Shown: positions 1 to 10,365, counted from the first letter of the stretch. The stretch: 64,000 nucleotides of DNA from Acridotheres tristis (GCA_037013685.1 CM072890.1:496001-560000), one strand, 5' to 3'. Program-made: numbers and translations. Notes: a model not told the origin generated them from the letters alone.

Positions 1-3000
1 GTTTGGAGCTTGGGGAAACGGGATGGGTTTTAGGAACGTCTCTCAAGGGTGCCAGAGCTTTTGCTCTGTTTTTTTTTTATTATCATTTGTGATGAGAAAT
101 TGGATTCTTCTCAGAGGATTTCAGTAATTCAACTATGTGATTTCACGGACTTCATGATTAAAAATAATAGTGCATATATTTAATGTCCCACAAGCTAAAA
201 CTAATTTCTGTTCTGCAGTTATAAACGTTGGCAAAATTTCAGCTTGTTCAAAATCTGCAGGGCAAGGGGCTGACTGACAGAATCACAAAAGGTAAAAAAG
301 GTCCATCAGTGATCAAGCCCCAGTCCCTGTGCCTATGACTTCTCATACAGATGGGCTGTCATGATGGTGGCTTCTTTTGTTGTTAAATGATTTGTTTTTT
401 GGCAAAAATTCCTAATCTGCAGTCCTCATTTTCTACTTACTTAAATATCTTTGAGTACAGACCAAGATAAGAACTGTAAGTCACAATCTGTCAGTATCCC
501 TAAAAGATAAAAATTTTATTTAAAGATAAAAGTATATGTTTTGGACTCTTTAGAAATTCATTTTTTCACTTCACCTGATTCTGAAAAGCAATATGTCCCA
601 AGGAGGGACATCAGCTGCTGACCACCCCTACACACTTAGAAATGTATCTCCCAGCTGTTTCTGAGAGGCAAATTTCTGGAGACACTTCAATGTTATTACA
701 GACGTTCTTTGATCCAGAAGGAATAAAGATACTTGGTTTTAAATCTTTATCAAACAGCTAACAAAGTAAAAATAATTTGTATTCAAAATAATGTAAGGTA
801 TGCAATAATGTAAAATAAGTTTAAATGAGAAAGAGTTTTATGCTGTAACAACTGAACATGTAAAATGAGATACCAAGGCCTGGTGCTGGCAGTTACCCAT
901 TCAAGACACTTAAAACTCTCTCCATACTATTGGCTTAATTTTTGGAAAAAGGTAATTTTACCTAATATTTAGTCAGTATTGTAGCCTATTCTGCCTCTCT
1001 GTGTTTCTAGCTTATATGTGACTCCAGGAAAAGACACTCAGGGACTTGAGTGAGTAGGCATTATCTTGGGCAAAGTGGTAACAGACCATGGGGCTTGGAC
1101 AGCACTACAGGGAGTTTGCCAATAATTGCCCATGAATGTGGGCTCAAGTGCATGAATTCCTCCAAGTGAAAAGGTCAGGAGAAGGCTGTGACCACACAGT
1201 GAATTCCACACAGTGGTCTTCCAGTAAAGATGCCCCTGAGGACACCTTCCTTTGGGTCTGGACATGGTGATCCTCAGAGTCCCATCCAGTCCTAACAGTT
1301 CTGAGTCTGTGATTCCCTGCTGCTGCCACCCTTTCCATCCACTCTCCAGTGTCATTCCCAAAGACAGGTTTGTCCAGAAGGATGTTTTGCCATGTACAAT
1401 GAGGCCTGAAAAAACGTCCTTGCAAAGAACAAACCCTGAGATGCTCTTCTTGGAGACCATGAAGGACAGAACAATCTCCACTTGGAGACTTCTAAGTGCA
1501 TTCCTCACTTTGAGAGCAGGCAACCAGAGGTATTGCTTATGACAAGTATTTACAAGGATTCCATTGTTAAACCTCTTTGGAAGCCTCTGGGGCTGAAACT
1601 CATCATTTCAGTAAAGATTAGGTGTCTCCTGAGCTTCCAGTTTGGATGCTGTGTTTAGGGTACTGGCTATTCAGAGCTGTCCCAGGCTGTAGTTTGGTTT
1701 GTTTGGGCACTGCTTTGGAGGTACAGATCCAGAGAGTGTGGATCAACAAGCATTCAGCAGAGAAAGAGAATTTGCAAAGTTTCTATAAGAACTGCTGCCT
1801 TTAACTTCTTCTACATTCATCCCTGATATAATATTTTTCAGGATGTGATTGAAAAGGAAGCTGGGAAGGCCAAAGCAGACTGTACTTCCTTCGTTGAGAA
1901 ACATGGATAGACTCATCCTATACACAACTGACAGGTATTGTTATAACTGAGACCATATTCACAAGCATATGTGCCCTCTCAGCAGAAGCAGCACGTGGAC
2001 AAGAAGAGTTTATTATCTACAGTAACTGATTTGTCTTTTATTTTTCAGAGGATAGAGGCTGGGGAAACAACTGATTGTGAGTTTATCTGAAATTAACAGA
2101 ATTCTCTTTTCAGGCAGAGGGCCCAGAATGTGTTCTGGCAAAGGAAAAGGAAGAGAAAAAGACTTAAATTTTTAGAGTGTGTGGATACATTTGGTTAGAA
2201 GATGAACATGAGAAGTCTGAGAAACAGACATGGCACTACTCATGGAAAAATAAGAGGCAAGTAAGTCTTATTTGGAAAAATTTAAAACTTGGGCTCTTTG
2301 TTATGTTGGACTTTGTTTAAGGTAAAAGTTTAAGTACTGTAAACCATGGAGGAGGCTGTAACTATGTTTCAGAAGGTCATCAGCTTTTAAAAGGTGAAGG
2401 TTGTTGTACAACATTACTAGTAGTACATGAAGTAGTTTTATACCGTGCTGGTTTAGAATTCAGTTAGTGGCTTTGTTCTGTTCACATTTAGTGGGCTGTA
2501 TTTTAATACTGAGAGGGACAGATTCCATTGCTCTTATTCATGTTGAGTTGCAGTCAGTGGAACTAATTGTTGAATAAGGTATGCACAGCATGAGGATGGG
2601 TGATGGAATCTAGCCCAGATGGAAATATCTTTTAAAGTCCTGCTGTATTAAGAGAGCAGCAATCTCAACACAGCAAATCTAGCATGATTTTAAAAGTGCT
2701 TTGAGCCATTCCTGTGGCACATGGCAGTATTTTTACAGATGAATACAGAGGTTGTTTTAAAGTGGTCGTGTTCCCCATCCCCACCCCAAAGTTGAACCAC
2801 ATTCACAGAAAAGATTGGGAAAGCATCTGCACTGTAATTTTCTGTCCCATGTTACAACACCAACAGAAGGTGGGCTTTGCAGAAATTGCTGCTTAACTGC
2901 AGCTGTGTCAGAGTTTACTAGAAATGTTTCATTGTGTAGTGCTTCCATAGTAATGCAGTTTTCTGGCATTATTTTCATTCTGTCATACTCTTCCATCATG

Positions 3001-4009
3001 CACAACTTCCTTAGATGTAGAAAAATACTGGTGCAGTTTTGTAAACATATGCAAAATCTTTTGGAGAAGAATACCAGCATGTGTGGGTGGTGAATTGAGG
3101 AATACACTGGAGATGCAGACATGGAACTGAATTTATTTTCAAGCAAATCAGGAGTATCAGCGAAAGCATTACACAAAAGTGTGAGGCAGTCTTGCAATGA
3201 ATCAAACCCCAACTGCATAAAAGATTTATATAATGACAAGAAAGCCCTAACTGCAGGCAGCTCATCCACCAGCTGCTCTTCTTAGTGACCTTGGAAGGCA
3301 GGGTATGGAATGAGGCCCTCTGGTAGGAGACTGATGAGAGGAATTTGGACACCTCTGCACTTGAACCAGGCTGGCTGACACTGCCCCATTGAAAGGCACA
3401 ACTAATGAGCAGCCATTCTCTCTGATGCAACTCCAGTCAAGTGTGCTGGTTTTTCACTGTGATCTCATGCCCCTACTTGGGACCAAACAGAGAATGTAAG
3501 AAATAGCAGGAGTGCCACAGCAATACCTTTAGTGAGCTAGCTGAGATAGGGTCTGTATCATAATTAAAGCAATTACCCTTTCTTCGGTGACACTTGCAAA
3601 ATATGCCCTAGAACCTCTAAGGTTCTCATCTAATGAGAACTCCTAATTTCTCTCTCATCTGCTTTCTGAGGATGAGAAAAGCCAGCTAGGCAATAGCTAT
3701 AGAGAAACCAGCACATTTTCTTATTCCCACTGTTGAGGAAATGTTTGCATCCTTCATCCTGAAGAAGTATGCCACTAGAAGTAGCTGATCAGTAAATGCA
3801 TTAGACTACTTATTTAAATTGCTACTATGATAGAAATAAGACAAAAAAACTTTGTTTTCAAACAGTCCTTTTAAAAAGTTCATTATGTTACTATACTTGT
3901 TAGTAATTTAAAATACCAAATAGCAATATAAAATATTCAGTAATATAAAACTAAATATTTGGATTTTCTGCCACATAAAAGCTTCCTTGCACTAAAGGTG
4001 CAGTGGGTT
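1..4009. other. Intergenic, downstream of the ferritoid-like gene
   Basis: This is AT-rich sequence without a recognisable exon, RNA gene or transposon. The longest frame (3269-2757, minus, 170 codons) has no domain, signal peptide or obvious conserved motif and is crossed by an open frame on the other strand. I treat it as chance. Confidence 0.5.
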
Positions 4010-4024
4010 TTTATTTATTTTAAT
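4010..4024 (-). terminator. Poly(A) signal cluster of the ferritoid-like gene
   Basis: On the minus strand ATTAAA (4024-4019) is followed by two overlapping AATAAA hexamers (4019-4014 and 4015-4010). They lie about 280 bases after the TGA, and no AATAAA or ATTAAA was seen between stop and cluster. The inferred 3' UTR is about 300 bases (4301 to roughly 3990). Confidence 0.55.
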
Positions 4025-4301
4025 AAAAACTATATATATTCTTAAAATAATTTGCACTCACTAATCCTGTTAATCATTTAAAAGAGAGAAGAAGCTTAAG
4101 AACTTTTGGCTTCTAGGAAGAATTGCATAGATAAATGTGACAATCTAGCTGGCAACCTTGGTGTCATTTAAAGCAAATAGTGGTAAGGCTAGATTTCGGG
4201 CTGTGACTCAGCAGAGGATGAGGGGATGGGGTGATAAAGCATTGTCCCTCCTGAGCTGTGGTCCCAGCTCCAGCCTGGGGACAGCTTTGCCTGCAGCAGC
4301 C

Positions 4302-4811
4302 TCAGCATTCAAGGCCCTCCCTGCCCTGCTTCACCTTTGCTCCCGTGCCGTCGTTACACGGTGGCAGCATCGTGGCGCAGTGGATGGTTGCATATATTGG
4401 CCCTATGCCATTTCTGTGCTGGGAGCACTCTCTCTGGGGTCTCTTCAGACCTTGTGCAGCTCCTGTGCACTGCTGGAGAGGTGGGCAGGGGCTGCAGTGA
4501 TCCCTGCACTCTGGCTCTATGCTGCTCCTGAACTCTTTCTGCAGCCGGTCCATAAAATAATCCCCGAGACTATTCCTGCCATCCTGGGAACAGTCAAGCC
4601 TGCGAGCATTGGTCAGCAGATCTCCCATCAGCTTGATCTTCTGGATTTTGGGCCCAATAAATTGTTTCTTGATAGTGCTTGCACTATGAGGGTCAGCATT
4701 TTCAACACTCAGGGCATAAAGCTCTTCAAAATATCGTAGCATAGTTTTCCATTGCACCATTGCTAGTTCCAGGGCTTTCATCAGACCCACTGCATAGTCA
4801 CAGTTTGGTTT
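4302..4811 (-). CDS. Ferritoid-like exon 3 (helices C-E plus Cys-rich tail)
   Basis: This is one uninterrupted 169-codon exon after a TTGTTTTCAG acceptor. It starts [10 protein letters not shown], as ferritin exon 3 starts KPDCD. It runs through ADPH, where vertebrate H ferritin genes have a third intron, without a break into the helix D/E part ([10 protein letters not shown], then [13 protein letters not shown]). Two canonical ferritin exons are therefore fused here. After QKEF, where ferritin would soon stop, the frame continues for 75 residues with eight cysteines and ends in Cys-TGA at 4304-4302. The tail resembles no domain I know. It may be readthrough into former 3' UTR or a true added domain. 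Confidence 0.78.
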   Translation of the reverse strand, partial: KPNCDYAVGLMKALELAMVQWKTMLRYFEELYALSVENADPHSASTIKKQFIGPKIQKIKLMGDLLTNARRLDCSQDGRNSLGDYFMDRLQKEFRSSIEPECRDHCSPCPPLQQCTGAAQGLKRPQRECSQHRNGIGPIYATIHCATMLPPCNDGTGAKVKQGREGLEC

Positions 4812-7800
4812 CTGAAAACAACAACAGAATTGCATTTACTCAAAAGAACAGCTCATGTTATCAGTATTCATCAATGGATTCCTGCAACTTAACCTGATGC
4901 TCTAATCAAGTTGCACTAGGATTTTGCAACAACTGCTTCTAGTTTGGAGCATCTATTGTTTTTTGCAGGCTGTAAACACAAGTGGCAGAACCCAAGCACT
5001 TCTTCAAGGAACAGATTTACATAGCAGCAGCTATGCCTGAAGAGGGTTCTTACACCAGGAAACCCAATCACAGAATGGCTGGGGTTGGAAGGGACCTTAA
5101 AATCATCTTGTCCCAACCCTCTGCCATATTCCACTAGACCAGGCTGCTCAAAGGCCCATCCAACCTAGCCTTGAACATTTCCAGGAATGGGACATCCTCT
5201 ACTACTCTGGGCAATTTTTTCCAGTGTCTCACCACCCTTACAGTAAAGAGGGACTTCCTAATATCTGGCCTAAGTCTGCCCTCTTTCAGTTAAAAATGGT
5301 TATCCCTCATCCTAACACTGCATTCCCTGACAAGGAGTCCCTCTCCCTCTTTCCTGTAGGCCCTCTTTTAGTACTGGAAGTCCTAAGCTCCTCCTTGATG
5401 CAAACAGAGTATTAAGAAAGATTTTTACAATAACCTGTTTACTTTCTACTGCTTGGACCAAAGATAAGCATTCTGTATTAACTAATTTGGTAGAGGAGAA
5501 TCAGCCCCTTGGTCTTAAACAAATGAGGGTGGGTTATTTTTTTCCTGAAAACTTTTGAGTTATTCCTTTGTACCTGTGCAAGCCCAAGTTAGATCTTAGT
5601 TCAAATTCTGAGCTTAGGAAATCACCTACTGCCCCAAGCTGGATGGTTCTCCTTCCTTACCACTCTTCTTAGGTGCTAGTCATGTCTAAGCTCCCCCTTA
5701 GGTTCAGTGTGAAGGAGGCTGGTGGGCTGTTTCAGCACAATTTAAGGAGTCATAATTCATTACAGCATACTGGAAACAGCAGTGTCCAGCTGAGTAGAAG
5801 AAAAGGGGAACACTCTCCATATTCTTTTGAGCTGAAAAGCAACCCCAGAGTTAGGACTGTATGTCTGCCAGTTTCTAGGCATCACAATCAAGAACAAAAC
5901 CGTGTACACAAGCATGCCAGATATCTGGAAGTCTCACAGTGGGTGAATGCAGAGGTGTGAAGTACCACCAATATAATTCAGTAAGTGAAATGGATTACAG
6001 CTGCTTGAAAACGTGTAGACTGCTACATACCTGGATGGTTTTAGAGCAGTAATGGCCTCCTCTTTCTTGCTGATACTTCATCAATGCCTCTGCTGCTTTT
6101 CTCTCTTCCAGAGCTTGATGCAGGAAGAACTTTGAAATATTTGGTAGAGCCACATGTGACTGATCAAAATATTCACCCTAAGCACACAAAACAGGAGTGT
6201 TAAGATTTGCCAGAGATGGGACTCACCTGCAGCAGAAGGTGGCTTTAACAGAACTTGGGACACCCTTCCAATGGAAGGGGTTTTGTTCACAAAGCACAAT
6301 CACTTTGGAGACCTTGAGCCAAATTCTACAATAAATGAAGTGAGTAGTTAGAGTATGAAATAAAAGATCTATACTTCTATTAGAACTCCTTCTATTCTTT
6401 AATATTGATCAGGAAACTGTAGTACTGACATTACTCTTGCAGTAGCAGTTAAGAGATCTTCAGAATATTTTATTTATGAGTGGTTAGCATGTGTTTGTTT
6501 TGCAATTGTGTTTTGTGGAGGGTTTTTGTTTTGTTTTTTAAACATACTCCCAGAACAGGGAACATAAAATTTATCCCTGCAGGCCTGCATTCCAGTCAAA
6601 AGTTAGCTTTCAAAGGTATGAGAAAGATGAGGCAAATACCAAAAAGAGAACAAGCACAACTTTGCATCTATTTATCAGCTTTATTATGGACAATGGTGTT
6701 CCAAAATAATGGATACTGCTACTGAACTATACACCTTCAATACTGGATGTAGCTCATGCCTGGGAAGGTGTGTCAGGAAGAACATAAATCTGTTAGAGCA
6801 AGTCCAGAGGAGGAAAACAAAGTTACCAGAGGGATGGAGCACCTCTCCTGTGAGGAAAGGCTGAGAGAATTGGGTTTATTCAGCTTGGAAAAGAAAAGCC
6901 TCTGGTGACTTAATTGTGTCCTTCCAGTACCTGAAGGGAGCCTACAAGAAAGATGGAGAGGGACTTTTTACAAGAGCATGCAGTGACAGACAAGGGGGAA
7001 TGGCTTCAAACTGAAAGAGCAGGTTTGGATTAGGTTTTTGGGAAAAACTCTTTACTGTGAGGGTGGTGAGACATCAGAACAGGTTGCCCAGAGAAGCTGT
7101 GGATGCCCCATCCTGGAAGTGTTCAAAGCCAAGCTGGCTCTGAGCAACCTGGCCTTGGGAAGGTGTCCCTGCACACGGCAGGGGGTTTGGAACCTGATGA
7201 TCTTTAAGGTCCTTTCCAACCCAGGTCATCGATAATTTCAGAAGTATTACAACCCTAAATTCTCTGCAGGCCTTGTTCTGTTCTGTATGGGAAAGTAACA
7301 GCTTAAACCACTGCCATATTTAACCATGCCAACAGATCTATTAGGTCTTATATTTAGAATATTTTATCCATGGTATGGCTGTCTCATAAAGAAAAGAATT
7401 ACAGGCAGGTAGCAAAGAAGAGCCAGACTGGTTTGAGCACTGGCCCTGCACAGCTCTGATGTCAAAGAGAATGAGAGGCAGCAGATGGGACTATGCCAAG
7501 AACCAAAAGGAGGGAGCTACAGCATCCTCATCTGCTGCTGCCCCGACTGTGTGTGCAGCACAGCACAGCTCCTGTCCCTTGCACAGGCTCTGCACCAGAG
7601 CACACAGAACTGCATCTCGAGCTGCTGGCCTGGAGCCAGCCTAGGAGGGGCAAGCAACAAGTATGTGCATTTCCTAAGTTCCTCTGCTTCTGATTATTGT
7701 CTTCCCTGCTTAAATAGGAAATACTTTCACTTCAGCTATGTTGCTCTGTTTGGAAAGAAAATGAAGACATGTTAAACACAAAACAAAAGTTTATGTTTTT

Positions 7801-8691
7801 CTCTTATATTTTTAGGGCCCTCTTGGGATAACCTAAACCTGTGACACACATTCACACATGTGACCATAAACCACCAAAGAGAAAATACATACTGGAATGT
7901 TTAATTAAGAACATTCATTGCTTTATTTGCAGAATCCTTTTCTTCAAGTCACTCATTGCTGTGTCTGTTGACAGCACAGTCAGGATTGAGTGTTTTATAA
8001 CCAGTTCCTCAGTGCAAGTGTGTGGCACGACTTCAAGTGCAGCTCAAGTGAACACATCTGCTTAACTGTTTAGGTAAGTCTTTTATGTCAAGCATTCACC
8101 ATTTAAGATGTTCACATTTCTAGTTTTGATTTATCCACAGTCAAATTCTGAGTTTTCTCCATCCCATCCAGCTGCCAATCGCTACAACTTTTTTCTTCTA
8201 CAGGCTTAACAGGTATTACTGCATACTTAAATTTTCATTGAACTTCTACTTGACACCAAACTCAATTGAAGGAACTTGGGGATATACTGAATGCAGTTTG
8301 TGTTGCTTGGCATCAGGAGGTACGGCATTAATAATTTTGATTTTTTAATTTTAACGTCTCTGTTAAGTTATATGCTTGCCTTAACACTTGATATGTAGTC
8401 AGATGCAATTGTGGCATGAATTTGACATGCTATCAGTGATAGCTTTTATAATTTCATGTCCAAAGTTCATGCCTGTGAAGTGAGAAACTGTTAATCCATC
8501 CACAACTGTTTACAGACTATAGTTAACAACACACAACTATTCAACAAAGTTTGAGGGAAAACCCACTCGAGCGTTATACTCCAAAGCTGTTAGCATTCCC
8601 AGTTACTGTCCCTTTTCCCCAGGTAACAGACCCTCTGTGACTTCCCAAAACACTCGAGCGCTCGTTTCCTTCCTCGTTGTTCTCGTGCAGG

Positions 8692-8724
<33 letters not shown>

Positions 8725-9446
8725 CGAGCCCGGAGAGCTTCCAAACGGCCTGGTCAGGACACAGGCCCCGCTGTGCCGTGTCTCTAAAAACCCTCCTGAG
8801 CGAGCCTGGCAGCTCCTGTCCCCGCCGCCTTAGCAGCGCAGGGCGATGGGCGCACACCCTGCAGGGAGATGGGTACAGGGAGATGGGGGCACAGACACCC
8901 GCAGGGAGATGGGCAAAGGGAGATGGGCACCTTCCGCAGGGCTATGGGGGCACACACACCCGCAGGGCGATGGGCACAGGGCAATGGGCACCCTCCCGCA
9001 GGGCGATGGGCGCACACACCCGCAGGGCAATTGGGGGCACATACACCCGCAGGGCGATGGGCACCCTCCCGCAGGGCTATGGGGGCACACTCCCGTAGGG
9101 CGATGGGCGCACGGCAATGGGCACCCTCCCGCAGGGCAATGGGCACCCTCCCGCAGGGCGATGGGCACCCTCCCGCAGGGCAATGGGCACCCTCCCGCAG
9201 GGCAATGGGCACCCTCCCGCAGGGCTATGGGCACCCTCCCGCAGCCCGGCCGTGCCCGCGGCCGCGCCGCCGCCTTACCAGCGCCTGCAGGCAGTAGTGT
9301 AGCTCGAGCTGCGCGGCGGTGAGGCCGCACAGCGCCTCCTCCACGGCGGCCGGGAAGCCGAGGCGGACGCGGCCGGCGGGCAGCGCACGGTGCCCGGGGC
9401 AGGCGGGCAGCGGCACCCGCGGCCGCTTGGAGCGCGGCTCCGCCAT
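4302..9446 (-). CDS. Divergent ferritin-family gene, probable avian ferritoid (3 exons)
   Basis: Exons 9446-9279, 6177-6031 and 4811-4302 join in phase 0 into a 274-residue protein. Residues 1-31 form an Arg/Pro-rich leader with an SV40-like nuclear signal (SKRPR, residues 6-10). Residues about 35-199 align with ferritin helices A-E: YFD..HVALPN, the [10 protein letters not shown] helix B motif, the KPNCD loop, ADPH and MGDLLTN are all recognisable. Residues 200-274 are an extra Cys-rich tail; ordinary H ferritin is about 183 residues. Of the ferroxidase ligands of human H chain, E61 and E62 are kept, H65 is Ala, E107 is Trp and Q141 is Lys. In an ungapped alignment E27 is Gln and Y34 is Leu. 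It should therefore not oxidise iron well by itself. In chicken, ferritoid joins a nuclear signal to a ferritin-like domain and carries ferritin into corneal epithelial nuclei; this layout matches. An alternative is another avian ferritin paralogue. The reading frame and splice sites are intact. Ferritin membership is secure; the ferritoid identity is probable. Confidence 0.8.
5066..5395 (-). mobile_element. CR1 LINE 3' fragment in intron 2
   Basis: It reads aatcacagaatggctggggt, then ttggaagggacctt, then ccactagaccaggctgctca and caccacccttacagtaaaga. This is the reverse complement of the avian CR1 3' end, so the element lies on the minus strand. It is 5'-truncated, as most CR1 copies are. 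Confidence 0.9.
6031..6177 (-). CDS. Ferritoid-like exon 2 (helix B)
   Basis: This exon is 147 bases, 49 codons, phase 0 at both ends. Exon 2 of vertebrate H ferritin has the same length and phase. The acceptor reads TGTGCTTAG and the donor GTATGT. It encodes [13 protein letters not shown], then [10 protein letters not shown], then a QQERGG turn. It keeps the two adjacent glutamates equivalent to E61 and E62. The position of the iron-ligand H65 is alanine. This is the best-conserved part of the gene and by itself identifies the ferritin family. Confidence 0.88.
6770..7235 (+). mobile_element. CR1 LINE 3' fragment in intron 1
   Basis: Recognisable CR1 blocks in order are gagcaagtccagaggagg, ggagcacctctcctgtgagg, ggctgagagaattgggttta, gaacaggttgcccagagaag and ggtcctttccaaccca. 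It is sense on the plus strand, 5'-truncated and moderately diverged. Confidence 0.9.
7368..8117 (+). repeat. Inverted repeat, left arm (inside intron 1)
   Basis: This 750-bp segment matches, in reverse complement, 9612-10365. Bases 7438-7710 appear identical to 10286-10014. The rest has scattered substitutions and indels, including about 17 bases missing after 7710 compared with the other arm. The homology continues through a GGTAAGTC stretch near 8074 to GATGTTC at about 8115. It encodes no recognisable protein and has no clear LTR termini. Confidence 0.85.
8692..8726. repeat. (GA)n microsatellite in intron 1
   Basis: This is a nearly pure GA run of about 35 bases with one GAAAG interruption, just outside the minisatellite. 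Confidence 0.9.
8840..9245. repeat. GC-rich minisatellite, 22-bp unit, in intron 1
   Basis: There are about 19 ATGGG-anchored units. From 9117 to 9245 the period is a regular 22 bp (unit gggcaccctcccgcagggcaat, shown minus its last two bases: gggcaccctcccgcagggca). Proximal units are irregular, with variants such as gggcgcacacacccgcaggg and short gggcacaggg inserts. The array ends 34 bases from the exon 1 donor. It opens long frames on both strands that encode only repeated peptides, which I do not regard as genes. Confidence 0.9.
9279..9446 (-). CDS. Ferritoid-like exon 1 (start codon, NLS leader, helix A)
   Basis: This exon has 56 codons. The ATG at 9446-9444 sits in a strong Kozak context (GCGGCCATGG) and is the only Met codon of the exon in this frame. 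The exon ends at ...CTG followed by a GTAAGG donor. It encodes [10 protein letters not shown] at the start, then a Pro/Arg-rich stretch, then a helix A-like segment ([22 protein letters not shown] minus its ends). H ferritin also interrupts its coding sequence in phase 0 at this point. The leader before helix A is about 19 residues longer than in H ferritin. The exon is very GC-rich and lies in a CpG island. Confidence 0.75.
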
Positions 9447-9478
9447 GGCCGCCAGCGCCAGCGGCCGCCGCCGCGCCC

Positions 9479-9518
9479 CTTATAGCCCGGCACCTGCCGT
9501 GACACACCTGGCCCGCCC
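9479..9518 (-). promoter_or_regulatory. Core promoter of the ferritoid-like gene: TATA box, E-boxes, GC box
   Basis: On the minus strand a CTATAAG TATA box lies at 9485-9479, 33 bases upstream of the ATG. Two CAGGTG E-boxes lie at 9496-9491 and 9510-9505, and a GGGCGG Sp1-type box at 9518-9513. A start site 25-30 bases after the TATA box would leave a leader of only about 5-10 nucleotides. No CAGUGN-loop iron-responsive element is visible between the TATA box and the ATG. H ferritin mRNA, by contrast, carries a 5' IRE. Confidence 0.6.
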
Positions 9519-9611
9519 TCCCAGGGAGGAAGAGGAGGAGATGTGCGTGCCGATGCGTGCGTGCGGCTGGGCGGGCGCTCCGGCCGTCACGGAGAACCGG
9601 CGCGGTGCCGG

Positions 9612-10365
9612 CGAACATCCTAAGCAGCGAATGGGTGACTTAAAGATTTACCTTAACGGGTCAATTGATGTGTTAACTTGGGCACCTGTGTTAGCTTGTG
9701 GCACCTGGAGTCGTGCCACACACTTGTGCTGAAGAAGTGGTTATAAAACACTGAATCTTGACTATGAGTGACTTCAGGAAAATTATTTTGCAATGAGTGT
9801 TCTTAATAAAACATTCCAGTATGTACTTTCTCTTCAGTGGCTCATGATTACACATGTGTATATGTGTAACAGGTTTGGGGTATCCCAGGATAGTCCTACA
9901 AACATAAGAGAAAAACATAAACTTGTGTGTTTGGCATATCTTCATTTTCTTTCCAAACAGAACAACATAGCTGAAGTGAAAATATTTCCTCTTTAAGCAG
10001 GGTAATAGAGGAGAGCAGGGAAGACAATAATCAGAAGCAGAGGAACTTAGGAAATGCACATACTTGTTGCTTGCCCCTCCTAGGCTGGCTCCAGGCCAGC
10101 AGCTCGAGATGCAGTTCTGTGTGCTCTGGTGCAGAGCCTGTGCAAGGGACAGGAGCTGTGCTGTGCTGCACACACAGTCGGGGCAGCAGCAGATGAGGAT
10201 GCTGTAGCTCCCTCCTTTTGGTTCTTGGCATAGTCCCATCTGCTGCCTCTCATTCTCTTTGACATCAGAGCTGTGCAGGGCCAGTGTTCAAACCAGTGTA
10301 AGCTGCTGGCTCTTCTTTGCCTGCTGTCTCTAATACATTGTGTTTTTGGGACAGCAGTACCAAGA
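9612..10365 (-). repeat. Inverted repeat, right arm (upstream of the promoter)
   Basis: This is the reverse-complement partner of 7368-8117. Its inner end abuts the CpG island, so it is the immediate 5' flank of the ferritoid-like gene. The arms enclose about 1.5 kb with promoter, exon 1 and minisatellite. The identical 273-bp core lies at 10014-10286. Confidence 0.85.

Larger units (their letters stand above)
8750..9640. promoter_or_regulatory. CpG-rich island over promoter, exon 1 and start of intron 1
   Basis: GC content and CpG density rise sharply here compared with the AT-rich flanks. The densest part is 9241-9480. The island covers the core promoter, exon 1 and the minisatellite. The bounds are estimated by eye. 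Confidence 0.6.

Noticed and set aside
2757..3269. 170-codon minus-strand frame
   Set aside because: No recognised motif, and it is overlapped by an open frame on the plus strand. Chance is sufficient.
4350..4400. Weak resemblance of ggtggcagcatcgtggcg to a U4 snRNA or tRNA start
   Set aside because: The match does not extend, and no fold or downstream conserved part is present. The bases lie in the coding tail of exon 3.
4158..4739. 193-codon plus-strand frame opposite exon 3
   Set aside because: It is the shadow of the real exon on the minus strand and has no family match.
7459..7775. Open frames of 61-96 codons, repeated on the other strand at 9691-10265
   Set aside because: They are copies of each other because of the inverted repeat. 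The frames break where the arms diverge and show no known domain.
8784..9618. Long frames (up to 262 codons) over the minisatellite and exon 1
   Set aside because: They come from a GC-rich repeat with few stop codons. Only the exon 1 frame matches ferritin.
7368..10365. Reading the two inverted arms as solo LTRs of an endogenous retrovirus
   Set aside because: I see no TG...CA termini, target-site duplications or primer-binding site. The arms' ends fade gradually.
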